Shown piece after piece: positions 1 to 6,000 of a stretch of DNA of 9,625 nucleotides (within the stretch, counting starts at the first letter, position 1; every line of letters begins with the position of its first letter). The notes beneath the pieces were generated by a model. That model did not search any database. It worked only from the letters and a program-made list of their open reading frames with translations, and was not told the origin of the DNA. Origin of the DNA: Chloroflexi bacterium RIFCSPLOWO2_02_FULL_71_16 (lineage in GTDB: Bacteria > Chloroflexota > Limnocylindria > P2-11E); assembly GCA_001795345.1 (NCBI GenBank), contig MGON01000032.1, forward strand, positions 14,911 to 24,535, given 5' to 3'. Made by a program: the position numbers and the translations under genes.

Positions 1-731
1 GCGCCGAGGAACTCCTCCGCGGTGGTGAGCGCGAGGTCAGCTTCGTTGATCTCGTCCCGCGCGGTCGTGATGTCGCCGGGCCGCATGATCGCCTCGAGCG
101 CGTCGCGGACCGCGAGCGCGTCCGCGTGGACGGTCTCGATGCCGGCCAGGTGGTCGTCGAGCGCCCTCTCGAGGGCCGCGAGCGTCGCCGTGAGCTTCGC
201 CTTCGCGGTCGCGTGCTCCGCCTCGACCCGCTCGAGGTCCGCCTCGGCCGCGGCGACGCCGCTCGCGGTGGAGCGCTCGGCGTCCTGGTAGTTCGCGATA
301 GCGGTCTCCACGGAGTTGCGCGCGATGGCGATCTCCTCGCGCGTCGCGCCGCCGGTGGCCTGGGCGTAGCGCGCCTGCGCCGTGGCAAGGTCCGCCTCGG
401 CCTGACGCACGTCGAGCTCGAGGTCCGCGGTCCCAAGGCGCGCGAGTATCTGTCCGGCCGTCACCTGGTCACCGACCTTGACGAGCAGCTCCGCGAGACG
501 CCCGGCCCGATCGAAGCTGAGCCTCAGCTGTCCTGCCGCGCTCACCGAGCCCGAGATGAGGATCGTCTCGGTGATGCTCGCGCGCGAGACGCGCGCGGTC
601 CGGATCTCCGCTTCCGCCGGACTCGCCGCGATCCGGGGGGCCACCACGACGGCGCCGACGACCGCGACGACCGCGATGCCGACGGCCGCGCGCCCTGCCC
701 AGCTGCCGAGGACGTTACCGATGACGCTCAT
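1..731 (-). CDS. HlyD/MacA-type efflux membrane fusion protein, C-terminus missing
   Basis: The minus-strand frame starting with ATG at 731 stays open to the left edge, giving 243 codons and no stop, so the C-terminal part is outside the window. A short N-terminus is followed by one membrane anchor (about residues 13-35). Residues 77-104 (GRLAELLVKVGDQVTAGQIL onwards) match the biotinyl-lipoyl half-motif of periplasmic adaptor proteins. A long Ala/Glu/Arg-rich helical stretch from about 105 to 215 looks like the coiled-coil hairpin. Proteins of this family link an inner-membrane ABC or RND pump to the outside; in a single-membrane cell they act as an extracytoplasmic partner of a MacB-like ABC transporter. 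A purine-rich AGGGAAGGGA precedes the start. It lies 26 nt after the preceding membrane-protein gene, at the end of the sigma-factor operon as seen here. Which pump it serves cannot be seen. Confidence 0.85.
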   Translation of the reverse strand, partial: MSVIGNVLGSWAGRAAVGIAVVAVVGAVVVAPRIAASPAEAEIRTARVSRASITETILISGSVSAAGQLRLSFDRAGRLAELLVKVGDQVTAGQILARLGTADLELDVRQAEADLATAQARYAQATGGATREEIAIARNSVETAIANYQDAERSTASGVAAAEADLERVEAEHATAKAKLTATLAALERALDDHLAGIETVHADALAVRDALEAIMRPGDITTARDEINEADLALTTAEEFLG

Positions 732-757
732 TGATGTTCCCTTCCCTGTTCCGGTGC

Positions 758-1573
758 CTAGGCCGCTGCCGGAGCCGCGTGCGCCAGGCGTGCGACCGCG
801 ACGACGCCGAGCGCGTATGCGACGGCGGCGAGCGTGACGAGCGGTCCGACGACCGGGATGTGCGCGAGGACGTACACCACGCTCACGCCGAGCAGCGCCA
901 CGAGCGTCGGCGGCGCGCTCTGCCCGATGCGCGAGAGCGGGCGGACCTGGAGGAGCCGGTCGCCGATGCGCCACGAGGCTGCGGCGAGGCCGATGGTGGC
1001 GACGATCGACACGAGCACGATCGCCACGGCGATCGTGGTCACGCCGACCTGCAGAAGCGGTCCCAGGGCGGCGCTCGCGGCGAGGCTGCGCCCCGTTCCG
1101 GTGACGCTCTCGAGCGACGGGCCGCGAGCGGCGACCGTGCCGAGCATCGAGACGAACGTGAGGAAGAGCGCGGAGGCGATCACGCCCATGAGCGCGCCGC
1201 CGAGCGCGAGGGCGCGGAGCTGCGTCCGCCACCCGCCGAGCGTCGCGCGGTAGCCGGCCACGACCGGTCCGCGGGCGAAGACCAGCGCGGCGGCGACGCC
1301 GATGAGCACGAGCAGGTAGCCCGCCCCGTCACGGACGGCCGCGGCGACCTGTCGCTGCGCCGGCACCAGCGGACGGACCGCGCCCGGCACGCGCTCCTGG
1401 ATCTGCGCGACGGTGCGGGCCGCCGGAGGTGGCCGATCTCCGAAGAACACGCGCGGATCGGTCTCGCCCCCGCGCTCTCCCAGCGCGGCGGCGGCGCCGA
1501 TGAACAGCACGAGGCCGAGGACGCCCGCGATCATCACCGCGCCCAGCAGGACCGCGATGCTCCGGTCGCTCAT
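758..1573 (-). CDS. Multi-pass membrane protein of unknown function
   Basis: This is a 271-residue protein. I chose the ATG at 1573 because it overlaps the upstream stop as ATGA and is preceded by GGAGGAGG; the frame is open further upstream, but that part only shadows the neighbouring gene. Hydrophobic segments lie at about residues 7-31, 84-101, 121-145, 172-200 and 222-263 (probably two helices), giving about six helices. Between the first and second lies a polar, Pro-rich stretch (35-75). The C-terminal half, with WRIGDRLL and a Gly/Pro-punctuated helical pair (HIPVVGPLV), resembles the membrane domain found beside bactofilin domains in other proteins, but no bactofilin part is present; this resemblance is from memory only. 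It sits between a probable anti-sigma factor and an efflux adaptor, so an envelope role is likely. No catalytic motif is seen. Confidence 0.8.
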   Translation of the reverse strand: MSDRSIAVLLGAVMIAGVLGLVLFIGAAAALGERGGETDPRVFFGDRPPPAARTVAQIQERVPGAVRPLVPAQRQVAAAVRDGAGYLLVLIGVAAALVFARGPVVAGYRATLGGWRTQLRALALGGALMGVIASALFLTFVSMLGTVAARGPSLESVTGTGRSLAASAALGPLLQVGVTTIAVAIVLVSIVATIGLAAASWRIGDRLLQVRPLSRIGQSAPPTLVALLGVSVVYVLAHIPVVGPLVTLAAVAYALGVVAVARLAHAAPAAA

Positions 1574-1956
1574 CGGCCGGCCTCCTCCGCCGGCGTGATG
1601 AGCGCGTGGGTGCCCAGGAGTGCGCCGACCCCGAGCAGCGCGAACGCCAGCACCAGGAGTCCGTCGACGGAGAAGAAGGCTTGCCCCTCGGTCCCGGCGG
1701 CGAGCGCGAACACGTTCTCGATGGCGACCGCGATGTCGGAGCCGTTCAGGCCGACGGTCCAGAAGAGGTACGCGAGGCTCGGGAGGGCGAGCGCCAGCGC
1801 CATCGGCCATTCGTACGGCGAGCGGCGCTCGGCGCGGATGCGGCGCAGCACCGCGTCGCGGAAGCCGATCGGCGGCGCGACGGGCGGGACCGCCGCGAGG
1901 ACGCGGTCCACGGCGCGCTCCTCGGGAGCAAGGTCCGCGGGGCGATGTCCGCTCAT
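1570..1956 (-). CDS. Probable membrane anti-sigma factor, non-zinc type
   Basis: This 128-residue protein is encoded directly after the sigma factor with a 4-nt ATGA overlap, the usual arrangement for an ECF sigma factor and its anti-sigma partner. The cytosolic N-terminus (1-49) is charged and helical. It contains a PPIGFRDAVLRRIRAERR stretch of the kind often seen just before the membrane segment of short anti-sigma proteins. Two hydrophobic segments follow at about 51-68 and 99-118, separated by a short loop that would lie outside. There is no cysteine in the protein, so the HxxxCxxC zinc site of the common ZAS fold is absent. The anti-sigma role rests on position and architecture, not on a recognised domain. 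Alternatively it is simply a small membrane protein of the operon. GGAAGG precedes the ATG. Confidence 0.72.
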   Translation of the reverse strand: MSGHRPADLAPEERAVDRVLAAVPPVAPPIGFRDAVLRRIRAERRSPYEWPMALALALPSLAYLFWTVGLNGSDIAVAIENVFALAAGTEGQAFFSVDGLLVLAFALLGVGALLGTHALITPAEEAGR

Positions 1957-2504
1957 GACATCCCCTTCCGCCGCCCGGCCAGCCTGGCGCGCAGCGCCGC
2001 GCGGGCCCGGTGGAGATGTGTCTTCACCGTGCCCAGCGGGAGCTCCAGCGCGTCCGCGACCTCCTGATACGAGAGCTGCTGCAGGTGGCGGAGGGTGAGC
2101 GCGGCGCGGTAAGCGGGCGGCAGCGCGGTCATCGCCGCCAAGACCTCGGAGACCGCCTCACGCCGCACGGCCGTCTCCTCGGGGCCGGCCTCGCCCGGCT
2201 CGGCGTGCTCGGGCGGCTCGTCGCCCATCGGCTCCTCGTGGGCGTGCCAGCTTCGCAGGTGCGTGAGGCTGGCGTTCGTCGCGATCTTGAGGATCCATGG
2301 CCCGAACGGATAGGCCGGGTCGTAGCGGTGGAGCGAGCGATACGCGCGCACGAACGCCTCCTGCGCGCAGTCGGACGCCGCGTCGGCGTCGGCGGTGATG
2401 CGGAGCGCGACGTTGTACACCCGGCCTCCCCAGCGTTCTACGAGGATCGCGAACGCGTCGCGGTCACCCGAGAGGCACCGCGCGACGACCTCCTGGTCCG
2501 TCAC
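1953..2504 (-). CDS. ECF-type RNA polymerase sigma factor
   Basis: This is a 183-residue sigma-70 family protein of the extracytoplasmic-function type, which directs RNA polymerase to a small regulon. Region 2 spans about residues 5-85, with DCAQEAFVRAYRSL (region 2.2, core binding) at 45-58 and GPWILKIATNASLTHLR at 68-84 (2.3/2.4, -10 recognition). An acidic linker rich in Glu/Pro covers about 88-115. Region 4 spans about 118-175, with a helix-turn-helix in SYQEVADALELPLGTVKTHL for -35 recognition. The start is GTG at 2504, preceded by GGGAGGGG at a good distance. It is the first gene of a minus-strand operon, transcribed away from the MBL-fold gene. Control is probably by the following membrane protein; ECF factors often activate their own promoter, but I could not identify a convincing -35/-10 pair. 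Confidence 0.95.
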   Translation of the reverse strand: MTDQEVVARCLSGDRDAFAILVERWGGRVYNVALRITADADAASDCAQEAFVRAYRSLHRYDPAYPFGPWILKIATNASLTHLRSWHAHEEPMGDEPPEHAEPGEAGPEETAVRREAVSEVLAAMTALPPAYRAALTLRHLQQLSYQEVADALELPLGTVKTHLHRARAALRARLAGRRKGMS

Positions 2505-2597
2505 GACGGAGATCCCCTCCCGCGGGCCGCGCGATGCCGATCCCTGCTCGTGTTACTCAGCGGAGCGCCCCGGTGTTTCGCGTATCGTCGCACGCGG
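2505..2597. promoter_or_regulatory. Divergent promoter region between sigma-factor operon and MBL gene
   Basis: This 93-bp gap separates two divergently transcribed genes and must hold both promoters. On the minus side a purine-rich Shine-Dalgarno (GGGAGGGG) lies just before the sigma-factor GTG. On the plus side a TATCGT hexamer lies 9 nt before the MBL ATG. No clear -35 boxes are seen for either direction. Confidence 0.5.
2583..2588 (+). promoter_or_regulatory. Candidate -10 box (TATCGT) of a leaderless transcript
   Basis: TATCGT lies 9 nt before the MBL-gene ATG and there is no Shine-Dalgarno in between (CGCACGCGG). With the normal distance from -10 box to start point, transcription would begin at or next to the start codon. 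The same arrangement recurs before three other plus-strand genes in the window. No good -35 match is visible. Confidence 0.5.
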
Positions 2598-3242
2598 ATG
2601 GATCTCACCTGGCTGGGTCACGCCTGCTTCCGCATCCGAGGCAGGGAGGGGATAGTCCTCACCGACCCGCCCGACCCCAAGTCGGGTCACGCCATCCCCA
2701 AGACCGAGGCGCACCTGGTGACGGTCTCGCACCCCCACCCGGGCCACTCCAGCATGCGGTCCGTCGGGGGCGAGCCCGTGGTGCTCACCGGGCCCGGCGA
2801 GTACGAGGTCCAGGAGATCCTCGTAACGGGCATCGGCACCTTCCATGACGAGGAGAAGGGGACGGCGCGCGGCCAGAACACGCTCTTCGCGATCCGGCTC
2901 GACGACCTGATCGTCTGCCACCTCGGGGATCTCGGCCACGTGCTGCCTCCGGCGGACCTCGAGCGCGTGGGCCAGGTCGACATCGCGCTCGTCCCGATCA
3001 GCGGGCCCGACGTCAATCTGTCGGCCGCCATGGCGGCGGAGATCGTCCACCAGCTCGAGCCCAAGGTGGTGATCCCGATGTCGTTCGACCCCGAGAAGCA
3101 GAAGAAGGACAGCCCGTTCGCCCGCTTCCTTCATGAGCTCGGCGTGAAGGAGCTCACGCCGGTGCCGAAGCTGTCGGTCACGCGCAGCTCGCTCCCCGGC
3201 GAGCTCCAGGTCGTGGCCCTCGACTCGCGCGCCAGGTCGTAG
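2598..3242 (+). CDS. MBL-fold metallo-hydrolase (UlaG/COG2220-like)
   Basis: This 214-residue protein has the layout of small beta-lactamase-fold hydrolases: MDLTWLGHACFRIRG at the start, then SHPHPGH at 44-50 in the place of the HxHxDH metal motif, GPGEYEV at 65-71, GIGTFHDEEKG at 78-88, CHLGDLGHVL at 107-116 and VIPMSFD at 158-164. The frame is open further upstream, but homology-like sequence begins at the ATG at 2598, which also follows a -10-like box. Two usual metal ligands look changed: the Asp of HxHxDH is Gly49, and the His often found in a PMH motif is Ser162. Either this subfamily binds metal differently or activity is altered. The substrate is unknown; relatives include lactonases and RNA/DNA-processing proteins, and I see nothing that picks one. 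It is a single gene with its own promoter. Confidence 0.85.
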   Translation: MDLTWLGHACFRIRGREGIVLTDPPDPKSGHAIPKTEAHLVTVSHPHPGHSSMRSVGGEPVVLTGPGEYEVQEILVTGIGTFHDEEKGTARGQNTLFAIRLDDLIVCHLGDLGHVLPPADLERVGQVDIALVPISGPDVNLSAAMAAEIVHQLEPKVVIPMSFDPEKQKKDSPFARFLHELGVKELTPVPKLSVTRSSLPGELQVVALDSRARS

Positions 3243-3250
3243 CTCTCGGC

Positions 3251-3448
3251 CTAGCTCGCGGTGCCATTCGTCCATTCTCGGGCCCCAGTGCCTGCCGTAC
3301 CCGCCCCCCGAGTGCGGACGCCCGAAAGCCGCGGCGGCCATGCCGAAGATCAGGAAGAGGAACAGGAACCCGAACGGGAAGAAGAAGGCCGGCCAGAGAT
3401 AGGGGTAGGCCGCGGGAAAGCGACCATCGCCATCGCGACGCCTCTCAT
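3251..3448 (-). pseudogene. Small Phe/Gly-rich membrane protein gene, apparently frameshifted
   Basis: On the minus strand, an almost ideal Shine-Dalgarno (GGAGGTG, 3455-3461) lies 6 nt before an ATG at 3448. The ATG frame gives only 32 residues and stops at 3350. The -1 frame, however, reads FPAAYPYLWPAFFFPFGF, then LFLFLIFGMAAAAFGRPHSG, then GGYGRHWGPRMDEWHRE. That is one membrane helix followed by a Gly/His/Arg tail ending in EWHR, a layout I know from small SHOCT-like membrane proteins. This good frame has no start codon near the Shine-Dalgarno and no nearby stop, while a TAG in the original ATG frame lies at 3251-3253, just after the EWHR part. The gene therefore looks intact at both ends but shifted in the middle. 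A decayed gene, an assembly error (a run of six C at 3304-3309 lies inside) or recoding could each explain it. The function is unknown. Confidence 0.5.
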
Positions 3449-3482
3449 GTGATCCACCTCCATCGGTCTCTCGATGAGAGGC
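3440..3482 (-). repeat. 9-bp inverted repeat covering the start codon of the small gene
   Basis: GCCTCTCAT (3440-3448) and ATGAGAGGC (3474-3482) are perfect inverted copies with a 25-nt loop. In the minus-strand transcript the downstream arm contains the ATG itself and the loop contains the Shine-Dalgarno. The upstream arm can instead fold locally as CTCTC-ATC-GAGAG, so two exclusive hairpins are possible. It could also be a protein-binding site. Confidence 0.45.
3455..3461 (-). promoter_or_regulatory. Strong Shine-Dalgarno for the small frameshifted gene
   Basis: Read on the minus strand, GGAGGTG followed by GATCAC and ATG is close to a full complement of the 16S rRNA 3' end. It is the strongest ribosome-binding site in the window, which argues that a gene is, or recently was, translated from 3448 leftwards. 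Confidence 0.6.
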
Positions 3483-3512
3483 TCGCTCCGAGATGTGGAT
3501 CGATCATGAAGA

Positions 3513-3531
3513 TCGTGGGGAGGTCCCACGA
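3513..3531. repeat. Palindromic site in the divergent intergenic region
   Basis: TCGTGGG and CCCACGA form a perfect 7-bp inverted repeat around a 5-bp centre (GAGGT). It lies between the small minus-strand gene and the rplU promoter, a typical place for an operator. No regulator can be named; a chance hairpin in GC-rich DNA is possible. Confidence 0.35.
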
Positions 3532-3571
3532 CCGCTCGGACGGTGATGACGACCCTTCCTGCGCGCGCGTC

Positions 3572-3580
3572 TGGTACCAT
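3572..3580 (+). promoter_or_regulatory. Candidate extended -10 promoter for rplU
   Basis: TGGTACCAT reads as an extended -10 element (TGn followed by TACCAT). A start point near 3586-3588 would give a leader of about 47 nt, beginning almost exactly with the hairpin at 3588-3608. The -35 region is weak. It is the only plausible promoter seen upstream of the ribosomal protein genes. Confidence 0.4.
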
Positions 3581-3587
3581 TTGCGTA

Positions 3588-3617
3588 CGTCGCGCCGCCG
3601 GCGCGACGGCTTTTGTT
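3588..3617 (+). promoter_or_regulatory. GC-rich hairpin plus T-rich tract in the rplU leader
   Basis: CGTCGCGCC (3588-3596) and GGCGCGACG (3600-3608) form a perfect 9-bp stem with a 3-nt loop, followed by GC and TTTTGTTG. This resembles an intrinsic terminator, but it lies between the likely rplU promoter and the rplU Shine-Dalgarno (GGGAAGG, 3622-3628). It may therefore be an attenuator or a ribosomal-protein leader bound by L21, as leaders upstream of rplU are known in other bacteria. It could also simply end read-through from the left; no plus-strand gene ends close by (the nearest stops at 3242). Confidence 0.5.
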
Positions 3618-3633
3618 GTATGGGAAGGTCTTG

Positions 3634-3933
3634 ATGCAGGTCGTCGTGCGCAGCGGTGGGAAGCAGTACCGCGTCGAAGAGGGTGCCGTGGTCACGGTCG
3701 ACCGCTTGGCGGGCGACCCCGGGACGACGGTCACGCTCGAGGACGTCATCCTGCTGTCGGACGGCGACCGGCTGGAGGCCGCACCGAAGGCGAGGGTGAC
3801 GGCCGAGATCGTCGCGCACACGAAGGGCGAGAAGATCAGGGTCCTCCACTACAAGAACAAGACCCGCCAGCGCAAGCAGAGCGGGCAGCGCCAGCTGGGC
3901 ACGCAGCTCAAGATCACGAAGATCGAGGCATAG
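3634..3933 (+). CDS. rplU: 50S ribosomal protein L21
   Basis: This 99-residue protein binds 23S rRNA in the large subunit. The N-terminus [17 protein letters not shown] matches the conserved L21 start. The C-terminal half carries the basic stretch [20 protein letters not shown] (about residues 73-92), which contacts rRNA and is followed by the usual KITKIEA end. An ATG 21 nt upstream is in frame, but the one at 3634 fits the family and has GGGAAGG 5 nt before it. It heads the L21-L27-L31 cluster, with rpmA starting 4 nt after its stop. A hairpin in its leader could control the whole group. Confidence 0.98.
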   Translation: MQVVVRSGGKQYRVEEGAVVTVDRLAGDPGTTVTLEDVILLSDGDRLEAAPKARVTAEIVAHTKGEKIRVLHYKNKTRQRKQSGQRQLGTQLKITKIEA

Positions 3934-3937
3934 AGAG

Positions 3938-4195
3938 ATGGCACACAAGAAGGGCGGCGGCTCCACCCGCAACGGCCGCGACTCGGCCGGCCAGCGGCTC
4001 GGCGTCAAGCAGTACGCGGGGAACGTCGTCGACGCCGGCGCGGTCCTCGTGCGCCAGCGGGGCACCCGGCTCCTCGCGGGCGAGAACGTCGGCGTCGGCA
4101 AGGACCACACGCTCTTCGCGCTCGTCGCGGGGACCGTCCGGCATTCGCCCGCGCGCGACGACCGTCGCCGCGTGAGCATCGTCCCGCGGGCATAG
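3938..4195 (+). CDS. rpmA: 50S ribosomal protein L27
   Basis: This 85-residue protein begins directly with [16 protein letters not shown], the mature L27 N-terminus whose tip reaches the peptidyl-transferase centre. There is thus no cleavable N-terminal extension of the kind seen in Firmicutes and their phages. The conserved core continues with [32 protein letters not shown] and [11 protein letters not shown]. Length is normal for the family. It starts 4 nt after rplU, so translation is coupled, and its upstream AGAGAG is only a modest ribosome-binding site. It is the standard partner of rplU in bacterial genomes. Confidence 0.98.
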   Translation: MAHKKGGGSTRNGRDSAGQRLGVKQYAGNVVDAGAVLVRQRGTRLLAGENVGVGKDHTLFALVAGTVRHSPARDDRRRVSIVPRA

Positions 4196-4208
4196 GGAGA
4201 AGGACGCC

Positions 4209-4439
4209 GTGAAGGCCAAGATCCACCCGAGCTACGTCCAGGCCAAGGTCGTCTGCGCGTGCGGCAACGCTTTCCAGACGATGTCGATCAAGCCCGAGCT
4301 CCACGTCGAGGTGTGCTCGCACTGCCACCCGTTCTTCACCGGCAAGCAGCACCTCATCGACACGCAGGGCCGCGTCGACCGCTTCCAGAAGCGCTATGCG
4401 AAGAAGGCGGAGCAGCCGGCCGCGGCCAAGACGCTTTAG
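4209..4439 (+). CDS. rpmE: 50S ribosomal protein L31, zinc-binding (C+) type
   Basis: This 76-residue protein starts with [20 protein letters not shown]. Cys16 and Cys18 (CxC) and Cys36 and Cys39 (CSHC) give the four-cysteine zinc site of the C+ form of L31. [20 protein letters not shown] is the conserved family core after the second cysteine pair. The tail ([12 protein letters not shown]) is a short Ala/Lys extension. The start is GTG at 4209, preceded by GGAGAAGGA, 13 nt after rpmA. The zinc-binding form can act as a zinc store in bacteria that also have a C- paralogue; no paralogue is in the window. L31 sits in the central protuberance and contacts the small subunit. Confidence 0.97.
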   Translation: MKAKIHPSYVQAKVVCACGNAFQTMSIKPELHVEVCSHCHPFFTGKQHLIDTQGRVDRFQKRYAKKAEQPAAAKTL

Positions 4440-4498
4440 GAGCTCGCCGCCCTGGATCAAGGATCCTCCGATCGAGGGCCATTCCTCCTCGTCGGAAC

Positions 4499-5107
4499 AT
4501 GTCGACCGGCGATGGACCTAGACCCATGACCCACGGTTCGCTCGAAGTGATCGTTGGGAGCATGTTCAGCGGCAAGAGCGAGGAGCTCATCCGCCGCGCC
4601 AAGCGCGCGGTGATCGCCCGCCGGGCCGTGCAGGTCTTCAAGCCGCTCCTCGACGATCGGTACGGCGTCGAGGTCGTGCGTTCCCACGACGGCGACTCGT
4701 TCGTGGCCGTCCCGGTGCGCACGAGCTCCGAGATCCCGCCGCGCCTCGCTCCCGAGACGACCGTGGTCGCCATCGACGAGGTCCAGTTCTTCGATGCGGG
4801 CATCGTCGAGGTCTGCCGCGCGCTGGTGGCGGGGGGCCGCCGCGTCGTGTGCGCGGGCCTCGACCTCGACTTCCGTGGGGAGCCGTTCGGGCCGGTGCCC
4901 GCGCTGCTCGCGCTCGCGGAGCGCGTGGACAAGCTCCAGGCGATCTGCGTCCAGTGCGGCGAGCCGGGCACGCGCACCCAGCGCATCGTCGACGGAGTGC
5001 CCGCCGACTACGACGACCCGATCATCGTCATCGGCGCGCAGGAGGCCTACGAGGCCCGCTGCCGCGCCCATCACCAGGTGCCTCGCCGAGCCAAGGCGGC
5101 GGTGTGA
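4499..5107 (+). CDS. tdk: Thymidine kinase, type II (TK1-like)
   Basis: It phosphorylates thymidine to dTMP with ATP in pyrimidine salvage. From the ATG at 4499 it is 202 residues; a second ATG at 4526 would give 193, and neither has a strong Shine-Dalgarno, so the exact start is open. The P-loop [10 protein letters not shown] is at 20-29, the Mg/catalytic AIDEVQFF at 91-98 (D93, E94), and [15 protein letters not shown] at 118-132 marks the lasso/substrate region. Zinc ligands are likely Cys150 and Cys153 (CVQC), plus Cys188 and a following His in [15 protein letters not shown] at 157-162 and the stretch [17 protein letters not shown] at 172-188 are family hallmarks. It lies 59 nt after rpmE with no convincing terminator, and its stop overlaps the next start (GTGA). 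Confidence 0.96.
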   Translation: MSTGDGPRPMTHGSLEVIVGSMFSGKSEELIRRAKRAVIARRAVQVFKPLLDDRYGVEVVRSHDGDSFVAVPVRTSSEIPPRLAPETTVVAIDEVQFFDAGIVEVCRALVAGGRRVVCAGLDLDFRGEPFGPVPALLALAERVDKLQAICVQCGEPGTRTQRIVDGVPADYDDPIIVIGAQEAYEARCRAHHQVPRRAKAAV

Positions 5108-6000
5108 CCGCGCCTCGGCCGCTGTACGGCGGGCAGGCCGTCATCGAAGGCGTGGTGATCCGGGGGAAGCACACCCTCGCCATGGCTTGCCGGCGGCCGA
5201 ACGGCGAGGTCTACCGCTATCGCGAGACGCTCGACTCGCCGCTCCAGCGCTCGCGCATCGCGCGCCTACCGTTCGTGCGCGGCGTCGTCGTGCTCTGGGA
5301 GTCGCTGGCCCACGGCACCCGGCTGCTGATGCGCTCCGCGGACATCCAGATGGAGGGCACGCCCGAGGCGCCCAGGCCCGGGACCGCGGGCATGGCCGGG
5401 ATCGTGGCCGTCTCCGTCGGCCTCGCGCTCGTCGTCTTCGTCGGCATCCCCTACGTGACGACGCAGCTGCTGCACGCGGTCGTGTCCTCGGCGACGATCC
5501 TGAACGTCATCGAGGGGCTCATCCGCGTGGGCCTGCTCATCGGCTACATCGTCGGGATCTCGTTCATGCCCGACATCCGCCGCGTGTTCGCGTACCACGG
5601 CGCCGAGCACATGACCATCCACGCCTACGAGCACGACGATCCACTTGACGCCGAGCACATCGAGCCGTACCCGACGGCCCACCCGCGCTGCGGGACCGCG
5701 TTCCTCCTCCTGGTGGTCCTCGTGGCGGTCGTGCTCTTCACGTTCATGCCGCGCACCAACATCCTCGTGGACCTCGTCGCTCGGCTCGCGCTCGTCGTGC
5801 CCGTCGCCGCGATCTCCTACGAGCTGCTGAAGCTCGGCGCGAGCCGGGAGCGCCACCCGCTCATGCGGGCGCTGGTGTGGCCCGGGATCATGCTGCAGGG
5901 CATCACGACCCGCCGGCCCGAGCGTCCGATGATCGAGATCGCGGTCGCTTCGCTCGAGGAGGCCATCGCGGGAGACCGGGAGAAAGAGGCCGCGGCGTGA
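5104..6000 (+). CDS. DUF1385 (YqhQ-like) membrane protein
   Basis: This 298-residue protein starts with GTG at 5104, overlapping the tdk stop as [19 protein letters not shown] at 7-21 is the signature of the DUF1385 family. Other conserved stretches are [13 protein letters not shown] (164-176), HPRCGTAF (193-200) and the C-terminal [18 protein letters not shown] (263-280). Predicted membrane segments lie at about 98-117, 138-156, 198-214 and 222-239, so His165, His169, His193 and Cys196 fall near the membrane face and could bind a metal. Databases often label the family as predicted metal-dependent enzyme, but to my knowledge the reaction is not established. The position between tdk (or rpmE) and prfA is common for this family across several phyla, and the overlap at both ends shows translational coupling with tdk and prfA. 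Confidence 0.92.
   Translation: MTAPRPLYGGQAVIEGVVIRGKHTLAMACRRPNGEVYRYRETLDSPLQRSRIARLPFVRGVVVLWESLAHGTRLLMRSADIQMEGTPEAPRPGTAGMAGIVAVSVGLALVVFVGIPYVTTQLLHAVVSSATILNVIEGLIRVGLLIGYIVGISFMPDIRRVFAYHGAEHMTIHAYEHDDPLDAEHIEPYPTAHPRCGTAFLLLVVLVAVVLFTFMPRTNILVDLVARLALVVPVAAISYELLKLGASRERHPLMRALVWPGIMLQGITTRRPERPMIEIAVASLEEAIAGDREKEAAA

Noticed and set aside
731..2098. A 455-codon plus-strand open frame opposite the sigma-factor operon
   Set aside because: Its product is Arg/Asp/His-rich low-complexity sequence typical of antisense frames in GC-rich DNA, while the minus strand encodes recognisable sigma-factor, membrane and adaptor proteins.
2505..2560. A possible ECF autoregulatory promoter (GTAACAC-type -35) before the sigma-factor gene
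   Set aside because: One loose match without a clear -10 partner; it cannot be separated from chance.
2553..3341. A 262-codon minus-strand open frame opposite the MBL gene
   Set aside because: Only its first 30 or so residues look like protein (the tail of the small membrane protein); the rest is the antisense of a well-supported hydrolase.
3445..4179. A 244-codon minus-strand open frame opposite rplU and rpmA
   Set aside because: It is antisense to two universally conserved ribosomal protein genes and shows no domain.
4440..4498. A terminator between rpmE and tdk
   Set aside because: GGATC-type repeats are present but form no stable stem followed by a T run.
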